The position numbers and the translations under genes were made by a program. DNA of 64,000 bases from Streptomyces cadmiisoli (GTDB lineage Bacteria; Actinomycetota; Actinomycetes; Streptomycetales; Streptomycetaceae): the NCBI RefSeq assembly GCF_003261055.1, contig NZ_CP030073.1, positions 3,286,001 to 3,350,000 on the forward strand, in the 5' to 3' direction. A model generated the notes under the pieces. It did no database searches, was not told where the DNA came from, and saw only the letters and a program-made list of their open reading frames with translations. Positions 1 to 7,993 of this stretch are shown here, one piece after another; position 1 is the first letter of the stretch, and each line of letters starts with the position of its first letter.

Positions 1-838
1 CGGGCCCGGTGACCGCGACGAACTCCGTGAGGAGGTCCTCGTCCGACTGGCCGGCACCGCGCGGCACCCATTTCCAGCCCCTTTGCGGGTCCTGCCGCAC
101 CAGTTCGCCGAAGGCGGCCCGGTCGGTCCCCTCGGCCCGGCGGCGCAGCAGCTCCGCCACGTCGATGCCGTCGTGGTCGACGAGGTAGCCGTCCTTCTCG
201 CAGATGCCGGTGACGAGGCCGATGCCGCGGGAGGTGAGCGAGTCCGCGGTGTTGGAGCCGACGCTGCCGAATCCCTGGATCGCCACCCGGGGCCGCCCGC
301 CGGCGGACAGCCGGATCGACTCCGCGACCGAGTGGCCGGTGGCGGCGTCGTCCACGGTGGCGTGGTCGTTCCACGTCCGGGACAGCCGCTGCGGCATGGC
401 CGGCGCCTGCGAGGGGATGCCCGCGTGCCGGGCCAGCGTCGCGGCCATCGCGGTGAACGCCGTGGGCAGCGCGAGGTCCTCGCGGGCTATGCGCTCGATG
501 ACCTCCCTGCTGGTGTACAGGTCGGCGCCGGTGCTCCACTCGCGGGCGATGACGTCCCGGTGCGCGATCATGAACCGGCGCAGGACGCCCTCGGCCTCCG
601 GCGAGGCGGGGTCGAAGCGGATGCCGCCCTTGCCGCCGCCGAACCGTGGGCGCTGGAGGGTGTTCTTCAGCGTCATGGTGGCGGCGAGGTCGGCCACCTC
701 GGACAGCGTGACGCGCGGGTGCATGAAGAGGCCACCGCCCGAGACACCGCCGATCAGGCTGTCGATGACCAGCCATCCCTCTGCTTCGGTCAGGTCGTCC
801 CGCCAGTGGAAAACCTTGGCGAATTGGGTCGTGCTCAC
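1..838 (-). CDS. Glu/Leu/Phe/Val dehydrogenase family protein (partial, C-terminus outside window)
   Basis: The first 279 residues of an NAD(P)-dependent amino-acid dehydrogenase run off the left edge. The family interconverts an L-amino acid and its 2-oxo acid plus ammonia. The substrate-domain glycine-rich Lys motif GGGKGGI is at 67-73 (Lys70) and a candidate catalytic Asp lies in GADLYTS (Asp106). The Rossmann loop GFGSVG is at 189-194, after the ATGHSV segment that aligns with the family's ATGxGV. The GTG start at 838 is chosen for its GGAGG about 10 nt upstream, which lies inside the end of the preceding gene; an earlier GTG closes after four codons. It follows the KMO-like gene by 7 nt, so it belongs to the aminosugar-cluster operon. 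Its role there is not obvious: it could supply an amino or keto acid precursor, or aminate an intermediate. Family assignment is firm, substrate unknown. Confidence 0.85.
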   Translation of the reverse strand, partial: MSTTQFAKVFHWRDDLTEAEGWLVIDSLIGGVSGGGLFMHPRVTLSEVADLAATMTLKNTLQRPRFGGGKGGIRFDPASPEAEGVLRRFMIAHRDVIAREWSTGADLYTSREVIERIAREDLALPTAFTAMAATLARHAGIPSQAPAMPQRLSRTWNDHATVDDAATGHSVAESIRLSAGGRPRVAIQGFGSVGSNTADSLTSRGIGLVTGICEKDGYLVDHDGIDVAELLRRRAEGTDRAAFGELVRQDPQRGWKWVPRGAGQSDEDLLTEFVAVTGP

Positions 839-845
839 GACGTGT

Positions 846-2108
846 TCACCCTCCGATCGGCCGCAGCGGCTGAGCCGCCGCGGTGCCGCGGCGGTCACGT
901 GAGTAGATGTCGAGGGCTTCCCGGTAGCTGGAGCTGGCGAAGTTGACCAGCGTGGGAAGCGGGGTGGCGCCGGCCGCGGGACGCGGTCCGGTGCCGTTCA
1001 ACTCGTCGTAGTTGGCCAGCGACAGGGCCGAGGCGGCCTCGTGCTCCGGCACGCGCTCGCGCTGGAACTCGGCGAGGGCGGTGCCCTGTTCGTCCGGCCA
1101 CTTCTCCAGGACCCGGGTGAGGGCGGCGCAGTCCTCCAGGCCGAGGTTGACGCCCTGTCCGAGGAAGGGCGCGACGGTGTGCGCCGCGTCGCCGAGCAGC
1201 ACCACCGAGTCGGCGTGCACGACCGGCGCGCAGTTCACCACCGAGATCGGAGTGACCGGCACCCGTGCCGGGTCCGGTTCGACGGGGCGGTGGATCGCGG
1301 CCGCGTCGGGGAAGCCGCGCCGCAGGAAGTCCCGCAGCGCCTCCTCGGTGGCGAGGCCGGCGAAGGTGAGAGCGCCCTCGCGGGGCAGGACGAGCGTGCA
1401 GCGCAGGGAGCCGTCCCGGTTCGGCAGCCCGACCATGAAGAAGCCGTCCCGGGGCCAGACATGGATCGCCCTCGGGGACATGCGCTCGTCCCCCGGCTCC
1501 GGCCGCAGCGTGATCTCCCGGTACTCGACACCGGTCTGCCGCTGCCGGCACCGCGTCAGGCCCTGCTCGGCGAGCCGCTCGCGGACCACGGAGTGGGTGC
1601 CGTCGGCGCCCACGAGCAGGTCGTACCCGACCTCGACCGGCCGGCCCCGCCGGTCGGTGAAGGTGGCCCGGCGGGCGGCGAAGTCCACGCCGGTGCACTC
1701 GGTCTCGAAGGTGAACCGCACGCCGGGGCCCGCACTGCGCATCAGCAGTACGTTCAGGTCGTTGCGGTCGATCGACAGGTTCTCCCAGTCGGCGCGGCCG
1801 TAGCCGGCGGCGGCGATCCGGCCGTCCGGCTCATGGCGCACCCGGCTGTCCATCGGCACCACCAGCTCCGCCAGCGCCGCACGGTCGCAGTGGCCGTCCA
1901 GCGCCTCGGTGCCGCGGGGTGAAAGGGACAGATTGATCGTGCGGCCGTCGTAGCGCAGGCCGCTCTCGACGTAGTGGGGGCGCTTCTCGTGGACCTCGAC
2001 CGCGTAGCCGCGGCGGCTGAGGACCTGGGCGGCCAGACAGCCGACCGGGCCCGCTCCGACCACCAGCGCCCTGCGGGCGGGCATGCGTGTGCTCATCAGT
2101 GAAGACAT
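846..2108 (-). CDS. FAD-dependent monooxygenase, kynurenine 3-monooxygenase-like
   Basis: A 420-residue class A flavoprotein hydroxylase. Visible are the FAD dinucleotide motif GAGPVG (residues 18-23), the middle motif GADGTHSV and the C-terminal FAD ribityl motif GDAAHTVAPFLGQGVN followed by LEDC. This last block closely resembles kynurenine 3-monooxygenase, which makes 3-hydroxykynurenine with NADPH and O2. In actinomycin- and sibiromycin-type clusters such enzymes feed 3-hydroxyanthranilate building blocks; whether this one acts on kynurenine or a relative is inference. Start choice is uncertain: ATG at 2108 is given, but a TTG at 2117 and ATGs at 2096 and 2084 are in frame. It lies 40 nt downstream of the aminotransferase and 7 nt upstream of the dehydrogenase on the same strand. 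No kynureninase or tryptophan dioxygenase is visible in the window; they could lie beyond the left edge. Confidence 0.85.
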   Translation of the reverse strand: MSSLMSTRMPARRALVVGAGPVGCLAAQVLSRRGYAVEVHEKRPHYVESGLRYDGRTINLSLSPRGTEALDGHCDRAALAELVVPMDSRVRHEPDGRIAAAGYGRADWENLSIDRNDLNVLLMRSAGPGVRFTFETECTGVDFAARRATFTDRRGRPVEVGYDLLVGADGTHSVVRERLAEQGLTRCRQRQTGVEYREITLRPEPGDERMSPRAIHVWPRDGFFMVGLPNRDGSLRCTLVLPREGALTFAGLATEEALRDFLRRGFPDAAAIHRPVEPDPARVPVTPISVVNCAPVVHADSVVLLGDAAHTVAPFLGQGVNLGLEDCAALTRVLEKWPDEQGTALAEFQRERVPEHEAASALSLANYDELNGTGPRPAAGATPLPTLVNFASSSYREALDIYSRDRRGTAAAQPLRPIGG

Positions 2109-2148
2109 CTGGTTCAACCCAAGCCTCTGGCCGAGATCCGCCGGGGAC

Positions 2149-3270
2149 TCAGGCCGCGTCGACGGTGGCCAGGACGGTGCGCAGGCTCTCGATCACGCGG
2201 TCCTGCCGTTCGGGGGTCAAGGACGGGTACATGGGGAGCGAGAAGATCTCCCCGGCCAGCCGTTCGGTGACCGGCAGGGAGGTCTTCGCCGACTCCAGGT
2301 GGGCGAATCCGGCCATGGTGTGCACGGGCCACGGGTAGCTCACGTTGAGCCGGACGTCGTGGTCGTCGCGCAGCCGCTCGATGATGGTGTCGCGGGCCGG
2401 GTGGCGCACGACGTAGACGTAATAGACGTGGTCGTTGCCGGGCGCGGTGCGCGGCAGGACGAGACCGGTGTCGCCGAGCGCGCGCGCGTAGCGGTCGGCG
2501 ACGGCGCGGCGCGCCGCGATGTAGCCGTCCAGGCGGCGCAGTTTGCGCCGCAGGATCTCCGCCTGCACCTCGTCGAGCCGGCTGTTGTGGCCCGGCAGCG
2601 CGTCGACGTAGTAGCGCTCCTGCATCCCGTAGTAGCGCAGGCGCCGCAGGTTCTTGTCGACGTCGGCCCGGCCGGTGATCGTCGCGCCGCCGTCGCCGTA
2701 CGCGCCGAGCACCTTGGTCGGGTAGAAGGAGAAGGCGGCGGCGTCACCGGTGGTGCCGGCCAGCCGGCCGCCCTGCCGGGCGCCGTGGGCCTGCGCGCAG
2801 TCCTCCACGATGTGCAGCCCGTGCTCACGGGCGACTTCGACGACCGGGTCCATCGGCACGCACTGCCCGTACAGGTGCACCGGCAGGATGCAGCGGGTCC
2901 GCTCGTTGACGGCGTCGGCGAGTTGCGCGGTGTCCATCAGGTACGTCACCGGGTCGATGTCCACGAACCGCGGGACCGCGCCGGTGCCGGTGATCGCCAC
3001 CACGGTCGGCGCGGCGGTGTTGGAGACGGTGACGACCTCGTCGCCCGGGCCCGTGCCCAGTGCCTCCAGGGCGAGTTTGACCGCGTTGGTGCCGTTGTCG
3101 ACTCCGGCGCAGTGCTCGACCCCGTGGTAGGCGGCGAATTCTTTTTCAAATTCGGAAACGCTCGGGCCGAGCACGAGTTGCCCCGAGGAGAACACCGAGT
3201 CGACCGCGTCGAGAATGTCTTCGCGCTCGGCGGCGTACTCGTCCTGATAGGACCACACCAAGGTCGTCAT
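2149..3270 (-). CDS. DegT/DnrJ/EryC1/StrS aminotransferase (TylB/DesV-like sugar 3-aminotransferase)
   Basis: A 373-residue PLP enzyme of the sugar aminotransferase family. The PLP Lys is in [15 protein letters not shown] (Lys186), and the family's [10 protein letters not shown] segment (Asp157) and HLYGQ are present. Closest by eye to TylB/DesV/EryCI, which transfer an amino group to C-3 of TDP-3-keto-6-deoxyhexose. The ATG at 3270 has a GGAG 6 nt upstream and starts [12 protein letters not shown]; upstream in-frame codons overlap the methyltransferase and look non-coding. The gene sits 97 nt after the N,N-dimethyltransferase, so the two very likely build a 3-dimethylamino-3,6-dideoxyhexose. 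Its first 150 nt are noticeably AT-richer than the neighbours. NDP-glucose synthase and 4,6-dehydratase genes are not in the window. Confidence 0.9.
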   Translation of the reverse strand: MTTLVWSYQDEYAAEREDILDAVDSVFSSGQLVLGPSVSEFEKEFAAYHGVEHCAGVDNGTNAVKLALEALGTGPGDEVVTVSNTAAPTVVAITGTGAVPRFVDIDPVTYLMDTAQLADAVNERTRCILPVHLYGQCVPMDPVVEVAREHGLHIVEDCAQAHGARQGGRLAGTTGDAAAFSFYPTKVLGAYGDGGATITGRADVDKNLRRLRYYGMQERYYVDALPGHNSRLDEVQAEILRRKLRRLDGYIAARRAVADRYARALGDTGLVLPRTAPGNDHVYYVYVVRHPARDTIIERLRDDHDVRLNVSYPWPVHTMAGFAHLESAKTSLPVTERLAGEIFSLPMYPSLTPERQDRVIESLRTVLATVDAA

Positions 3271-3367
3271 CCGATTCTCCAGCCTCGTCTTCGCCAACGG
3301 CCCGACCATATCCCGGGACCTTCCTCCGCCGATGTGTTCGACCTCGGCGGGAGCCGCCGGAGAGCAA

Positions 3368-4150
3368 TTACCTGCGGACTTCTCCGGGTTCGGCGGCCGT
3401 GCCGACGAAAACACCCGGACCGCCGTTGCCCAGATCGATGAGTTCGGCGTCCAGACCGGCCTCCCGGAAAGCCGCGAGATATTCCTCGCGCGGGAACAGG
3501 GCCATGATGTGTTCGTCGGTGAAGTGCCAGATTCCCTCTCCCGGCCTGGCCACGACGTAGTGCACGGTCATATGGCTGCTGGAGCCTTTTCTGACGGAGT
3601 GCGAGACCCGGCCGACGGTCATTCCCTCGAACTCGACGACATCGCCGCCGACATGGCCGCTGACGAAATTCTCCGTGAACCACCACGGTTCCACCAGCAC
3701 GACGCCGCCGGGCCGGAGATGGCGCCGCAGACAGCACAGGGCGGCGCGCAGCTCGGCGCCGCCGGAGATGTTGCCGATCGCGCTGAACAGGCTCGTCACG
3801 GCGTCGAACCGGCGGCCGAGGTCGAAGTCGCGCATGTCCGCGCGGTGGAACGGGACGCCGGGCAGCCGGCGCCGCGCGTGGTCGAGCATCGGCTCGGCCA
3901 GGTCGGCGCCCTCCACCCGGTCGAAGACCTCGGCGAGGTGGCGCAGATGGGTGGCGGGCCCGCAGCCCACGTCCAGCAGGTCGCGGGCGCCCGGGTTCCG
4001 TTCCGTGATCAGCGCGGCCACCTCGGCCGCCTCGGCCGCGTAGTCCTTGCCGCGGCCGAGGTAGATCGCCTCGTAGAGCGGTGCGACGTCGTAGACGGTG
4101 CGTGCCGCGGCCAGCGCACGACCCCACTCGGTCGGCGTGGCGGTGGTCAT
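3368..4150 (-). CDS. SAM-dependent N,N-dimethyltransferase (DesVI/TylM1-like)
   Basis: A 260-residue class I methyltransferase. The N-terminal [15 protein letters not shown] stretch, motif I LLDVGCG (58-64), [19 protein letters not shown], and VVLVEPWWF with RVSHSVRKG match the desosamine and mycaminose N,N-dimethyltransferases DesVI and TylM1 along the whole length. These methylate the C-3 amine of a TDP-aminosugar twice. The start codon overlaps the stop of the glycosyltransferase as ATGA, so the two are translationally coupled. With the aminotransferase downstream it predicts a 3-N,N-dimethylamino sugar donor. The stop is TAA, uncommon in this GC-rich window. Confidence 0.9.
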   Translation of the reverse strand: MTTATPTEWGRALAAARTVYDVAPLYEAIYLGRGKDYAAEAAEVAALITERNPGARDLLDVGCGPATHLRHLAEVFDRVEGADLAEPMLDHARRRLPGVPFHRADMRDFDLGRRFDAVTSLFSAIGNISGGAELRAALCCLRRHLRPGGVVLVEPWWFTENFVSGHVGGDVVEFEGMTVGRVSHSVRKGSSSHMTVHYVVARPGEGIWHFTDEHIMALFPREEYLAAFREAGLDAELIDLGNGGPGVFVGTAAEPGEVRR

Positions 4151-5325
4151 CCGGCGCGTCCCCCGGAGTTCTCCACCAGCTCGCCGAGGCGCCCGACCAC
4201 GTCGCTCGGTGTCGGCAGCCCGCGGATCTCCTCGCGGACCTCCAGGGCGGCCGTCCGCATCTTCTCGTCGGCCAGCACCGATTCGAGCAGTTCGCGGCCG
4301 ACCTCCTCGGGCGGCACGGCCATGCCGACGCCGCGGCCCGCGACCGCGTCCATGATGAGCGGCCGGCCGAGGCCGCCGAAGGACGGGATGATCTGCGGCA
4401 GTCCGCTCATGATCGCGCCGAACGCCGAACCGGGCCCGCCGTGGTGGATCACCAGCGAACTGCGTGACATCAGCGACACCAGCGGCGCCCAGCCGAGCGT
4501 CGTCACGTTCCGCGGCAGCGGGCCGAGGTCGTCGAGGTCCACGTTGGGTGCCGCGAGCACGAACTCGGCGTCCATGTCGGGTGCCGCGGCGACGATGTTG
4601 CGTACGACGCGCGCGGTCTCCAGCGGCGGCGGGCCGCTGCCGAACGTCACGGCGACGCGCGGTGTGTCGCGCTCGGCGCGGACGAGGTAGTCGTAGGCGT
4701 CGGACGGCAGCACACCACCGCCGTTGAACGGGATGGCGGCCATCTGCCAGGAGTCCGGCTCGATCACGCCCATGCTGGGCGGGGTGATGTCGATGGTGGC
4801 CGTCACCTCGGGCAGGTCCACGCCGTGCGCCTCGAACAGCTCACCGTGCATCTCGCGCATCAGCCGGGGCGAGTCGTCGGTGCGGACCAGCCCGAACTCG
4901 TTGCGCACCGCCGGGATGCCGAGCTTGGCGGCGGCGACCAGGGCGGGGGTCAGCAGCGGCGAGTAGACGATGACGTCCGGCCGCCACTCCTCGGCGGTAC
5001 GGATCATGGCCTCGACCATGTCGGGCTGGAGGCGCAGCGCTCCGGCGACCGCCATGCCGATGGTCTCGTGGTAGTCGGGGTCCAGGGCGTCGTTGTTCAG
5101 CCGGGCGATCACATCGGGTCGGTGCCGGGCGAGCTTGCCCTGCATCTGCGTCAGCGACAGGCCGGGGGCGACGTCGACGCAGCGCACGCCGGCCTCCCCC
5201 ATCAGCAGGCCGGGGCCGCAGGAGGCGACGAGCACCTCGTGGCCGGCCAGTTGCAGGGCCCAGCCGAGCGGCACCATCGGATAGGTGTGACCGGCACCGG
5301 GACTGATCATCATCAACACGCGCAA
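4147..5325 (-). CDS. GT1-family (macrolide/polyketide-type) glycosyltransferase
   Basis: A 392-residue GT-B fold natural-product glycosyltransferase. The N-terminus MRVLMMISPGAGHTYPMVPL is the acceptor-domain signature (SPGxGHxxPxVPL), and the C-terminal donor-site signature HHGGPGSAFGAIMSGLPQ begins at 294. It should move the dimethylamino sugar made by the two downstream enzymes onto the cluster's aglycone. A TTG start at 5325 is inferred from GGAG 11 nt upstream and the fit to the family N-terminus; GTG 5319 and ATG 5313 are alternatives. No DesVIII/EryCII-type helper protein is visible beside it. It overlaps the methyltransferase by 4 nt, and a 13-bp tandem repeat lies 44-95 nt upstream of its start. 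O- versus C-glycosylation cannot be decided by eye. Confidence 0.88.
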   Translation of the reverse strand: MRVLMMISPGAGHTYPMVPLGWALQLAGHEVLVASCGPGLLMGEAGVRCVDVAPGLSLTQMQGKLARHRPDVIARLNNDALDPDYHETIGMAVAGALRLQPDMVEAMIRTAEEWRPDVIVYSPLLTPALVAAAKLGIPAVRNEFGLVRTDDSPRLMREMHGELFEAHGVDLPEVTATIDITPPSMGVIEPDSWQMAAIPFNGGGVLPSDAYDYLVRAERDTPRVAVTFGSGPPPLETARVVRNIVAAAPDMDAEFVLAAPNVDLDDLGPLPRNVTTLGWAPLVSLMSRSSLVIHHGGPGSAFGAIMSGLPQIIPSFGGLGRPLIMDAVAGRGVGMAVPPEEVGRELLESVLADEKMRTAALEVREEIRGLPTPSDVVGRLGELVENSGGRAG

Positions 5326-5626
5326 GGCGTCTCATCTCCTTCGGGCACGCCGACCGGACTCGGGTGGGGTCGACGGATGGGGTCGACAGGCGTGGTCGAC
5401 GGCTGTGGTCAACAGATGGGGCGGAGGCGGGGGTGTGCCCCGCCGGGGCGCGGGACCCGTCGGTCGTGCGGGTGCGGGGCCTCGCCGTGGTGCGGATACC
5501 CGACCTCGCCGCGGGGCGGGGCCTCTCCGCCGCACGTGTGCGGTCCCGCCGGGTGCGCGTGCCGAGCTCGCCGGGGTCCGCGCGGGGCCCGCCCGGGTGC
5601 GTCAGGTCGCCCCGGGCGGGCCGCGC
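5326..5626. other. Intergenic region upstream of the glycosyltransferase
   Basis: A 301-nt gap between two minus-strand genes with no convincing coding sequence. The half nearest the glycosyltransferase holds four 13-bp tandem repeats (listed separately). The other half is about 90 percent G/C and full of short GGGGC/GCCCC stretches that can fold, including a run downstream of the FAD hydroxylase stop that could act as a terminator. I see no clear -35/-10 pair. Confidence 0.5.
5369..5420. repeat. 13-bp tandem repeat, four copies
   Basis: Four consecutive 13-bp units start at 5369, 5382, 5395 and 5408. The first three begin GTCGAC and the fourth GTCAAC, each followed by a purine-rich 7-mer ending GTG or GGG. 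The exact 13-nt phase is seen directly. The array lies 44-95 nt upstream of the glycosyltransferase start, a position where a regulator could bind, but no protein is known to me to use this spacing. Confidence 0.75.
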
Positions 5627-6853
5627 TCAGCGGAGTTCCGGGATCGGGTGCTCCGGGCGCAGGCCGACCCCGATCGTGCGGGCCGGGCCCGCCTGGAGGG
5701 CCGGCAGCCGCTTCAGGATCCGCAGCACCACCGGGGTCGGAGCCTTGCCCTCGCCGCGCACCCACGGCTCCAGGAACCGGGTCTGGAGAAACCGCTGGAG
5801 CCGCTGGGTGGCCACGGTGGGCGGGGTGCGCCGCTTCTGGACGCGCTGGAGGTGCTCCTCGGTGACCGTGCCGGACGCCAGCGGGCCCGCCAGGATGTTG
5901 GCGGCGGCCACCGCGTCCTGCACGGCGAGGTTGATCCCGACGCCCATGATCGGCGACATCGTGTGGGCGGCGTCCCCGATGCACAGCAGCCCGGGGCGCC
6001 ACCAGCGCGGCAGGCGGTCGATCTGGATGTCCAGCACCTTCACGTCGTCCCAGCTGCGCACCTCGTGGACCCGGTCCGCGAGGAAGGGCGTCAGTTCGCT
6101 CAGGGTCTCCCGGAACCAGTCCAGGCCGCGCGCCTGGACCTCCTCGTAGCCGCCCTTGCGGACGGTGTAGGCGGTCTGCCAGTGGGTCTGGCGCTCGATG
6201 CGGACGAGCAGCTTGCCGTCGGAGAGGCGCCCGACCATCCCGCCGGGGTCGCCCTCCTTCTTGGAGAGCTGGAACCAGAGGATGTCCATGCCGGAGCCGA
6301 GGACCTCCGGCCGCAGGCCCGCGGACCGGCGCAGCGCCGACCGCCGGCCGTCCGCGGCCACCGTCAGGTCCGCCCGCAGTTCGTGCTCGCCCTCCGCGTC
6401 GCGGTAGCGCAGCCCGGTGACCCGGCCGTTCTCCTCGATCGCCCCGACGACCTCGCTGTTCCGCAGGAGCCGGAAATTCGGGAACCGGTCCGCCTCCTCG
6501 ACCAGGAAGTTGAGGAAATCCCACTGGGGCAGGAAAGTGATGTGCTTGGTCCTGCCCGGCAGCCGGCTGAAGTCGGCCAGCGTGAAGTTTCCCTCGTCGG
6601 TCACCACCTGGAGCCGATAGATTTTCTGGTGAGCCAGCTTCAGGAATTGCTCCTGAAGTCCGAGTTCCTCCATCAGCCGGTGTGTCGAGGCGTGCACGGT
6701 GTCACCGCGGAAGTCACGCAAGAAATCGCTGTGCTTCTCCAGGACCACGGTTTCTACACCAGCCCTGGCCAGCAGCATGCCGAGCATCAGTCCAGCGGGC
6801 CCGGCTCCGGCAATGGCACACGTCGTCCTACTCGTTCCCACTTTCCCCCACAT
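5627..6853 (-). CDS. FAD-dependent aromatic hydroxylase (PHBH family)
   Basis: A 408-residue class A flavin monooxygenase of the p-hydroxybenzoate hydroxylase type, expected to hydroxylate an aromatic or polyketide intermediate using NAD(P)H and O2. GAGPAG at 16-21 binds FAD, RGDTVHAST follows the first motif, DLTVAADGRRS is the DG motif and GDAAHTMSPIMGVGINLAVQDA (from 293) the second FAD motif. There is no C-terminal thioredoxin-like extension as in larger polyketide hydroxylases. ATG 6853 is given; GTG 6841 is also possible, and neither has a strong SD. Its 5' third has lower GC than the neighbouring core genes. It is the second oxygenase of the aminosugar cluster and lies 102 nt downstream of the StrR-like regulator. 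Confidence 0.85.
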   Translation of the reverse strand: MWGKVGTSRTTCAIAGAGPAGLMLGMLLARAGVETVVLEKHSDFLRDFRGDTVHASTHRLMEELGLQEQFLKLAHQKIYRLQVVTDEGNFTLADFSRLPGRTKHITFLPQWDFLNFLVEEADRFPNFRLLRNSEVVGAIEENGRVTGLRYRDAEGEHELRADLTVAADGRRSALRRSAGLRPEVLGSGMDILWFQLSKKEGDPGGMVGRLSDGKLLVRIERQTHWQTAYTVRKGGYEEVQARGLDWFRETLSELTPFLADRVHEVRSWDDVKVLDIQIDRLPRWWRPGLLCIGDAAHTMSPIMGVGINLAVQDAVAAANILAGPLASGTVTEEHLQRVQKRRTPPTVATQRLQRFLQTRFLEPWVRGEGKAPTPVVLRILKRLPALQAGPARTIGVGLRPEHPIPELR

Positions 6854-6955
6854 TCTGTGTTCAGCTCGCGCCGAAAGCCGCGGTCCAAAAGGAACACCCG
6901 GCCGGAAGACGGTGAGAAATCTACAACCGCCGGAAACGTTCAAGCGAGGGCAAAA

Positions 6956-7993
6956 TCATTCCGCGGTTCGGGTCCGGGTCACCGCCTCCTCTTCGAGTTG
7001 ATCGGCGAACTGGGTCCACCGGAGCGCGCTTTGCCGGGCCAGCATCGCGACCGCGTCCGTGCAGTGCGTGGGCAGATTCATCACGATGCTCGTCCAGGCC
7101 GAGGTGTCGAGGTCGTGCATGGCGAGCAGTCTCAGCACCACCCGCCCGGACTCCGTCGACCGCAATGCGGGATCCCTGCGCAGCCTCTTGAGGAGTTCCG
7201 CCGTCGGCAGGGGCAGTGCGTCGCGCGGCGCGCGTGCCGGGTTCTGCCGGGACTGCTGCTCCACCGCCATGGACCGGCCGCCGTTCGGCATGGGGTCCTC
7301 GCCGCGCAGCAGGCGCATCTTGACGTCGTGGGCGGTCCCCAGGGAGATCCCGGCGGCCCGCGCGACCTCGCGCAGACTGGCGTCGGGCCGTTCGGTGAGC
7401 ATCCGGCCGGCCCGCTCCCGCCCCTGGGCCACACCCCGGGGATGGACCTTGCCGTCCATGCCGATCCGGGCGTTCAGGTGCGGATCCTCACCGGTTGAAC
7501 GCCGGACCCGGGCGACCGTCCGGGCGGACAGACCCGCCACCACCGCCACATACCGGTCCGACATCTCCGGGTTCTCGCGCAGTAATCGGCCCGCGGCCGC
7601 CACCCTCTCGGCATACGACAGTGGCATGCCGTGCGCGGTGTTCAACCGCACGGAGATCGCGAACAGTTCGTGCTCCGGCACGTCCAGCAGATAGGCGTCG
7701 ATGGTCGTGTCGCCGCGGCGCCTCGCGGCGTCCAGCCGGTGCATCCCGTCCACGACACGCCAGGTCGGCCGGTGGACGACGATCGGCGGAAGGCGGGCTT
7801 CCACCTCATTCAGGATGTCGACGTGGCCCTGGTCGATGCCTTTCATCCGCGGTGAATCCGCGGGGATCAAGGAATCTATCGGAACCGCGCGGCGTTCAGG
7901 GGCGGCGAACCCCAAACGCGCGCCGTCGGTGGTCAGTTCGGGAAGTATCTCGGACAGATTTGGCCGAAAACGCTCAACAGTTCGTGTATCCAT
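6956..7993 (-). CDS. StrR/NovG-like ParB-domain pathway activator with a TTA codon
   Basis: A 345-residue protein with an N-terminal ParB-like domain (PIDSLIPADSPRMKG, then PPIVVHRPTWRVVDGMHRLDAARRRG around residues 40-100) and a helix-turn-helix region (DRYVAVVAGLSARTVARVRR, roughly 145-165). This is the architecture of StrR, NovG and the glycopeptide regulator Bbr, DNA-binding activators confined to antibiotic clusters, and not that of chromosome-partition ParB. Leu137 is encoded by TTA (complement of 7583-7585), so translation should need the bldA tRNA. It begins at ATG 7993 with AAGG upstream. It is the first gene of the minus-strand cluster run and is the natural candidate to switch on the sugar and oxygenase genes. 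Confidence 0.87.
   Translation of the reverse strand: MDTRTVERFRPNLSEILPELTTDGARLGFAAPERRAVPIDSLIPADSPRMKGIDQGHVDILNEVEARLPPIVVHRPTWRVVDGMHRLDAARRRGDTTIDAYLLDVPEHELFAISVRLNTAHGMPLSYAERVAAAGRLLRENPEMSDRYVAVVAGLSARTVARVRRSTGEDPHLNARIGMDGKVHPRGVAQGRERAGRMLTERPDASLREVARAAGISLGTAHDVKMRLLRGEDPMPNGGRSMAVEQQSRQNPARAPRDALPLPTAELLKRLRRDPALRSTESGRVVLRLLAMHDLDTSAWTSIVMNLPTHCTDAVAMLARQSALRWTQFADQLEEEAVTRTRTAE

Noticed and set aside
2410..2430. TTA codon in the aminotransferase
   Set aside because: The bases read TAT TAC in frame, so it is not a Leu codon.
6857..6897. GTGTTC/GAACAC inverted repeat upstream of the FAD hydroxylase
   Set aside because: Arms are only 6 bp and 29 nt apart; chance occurrence is likely.
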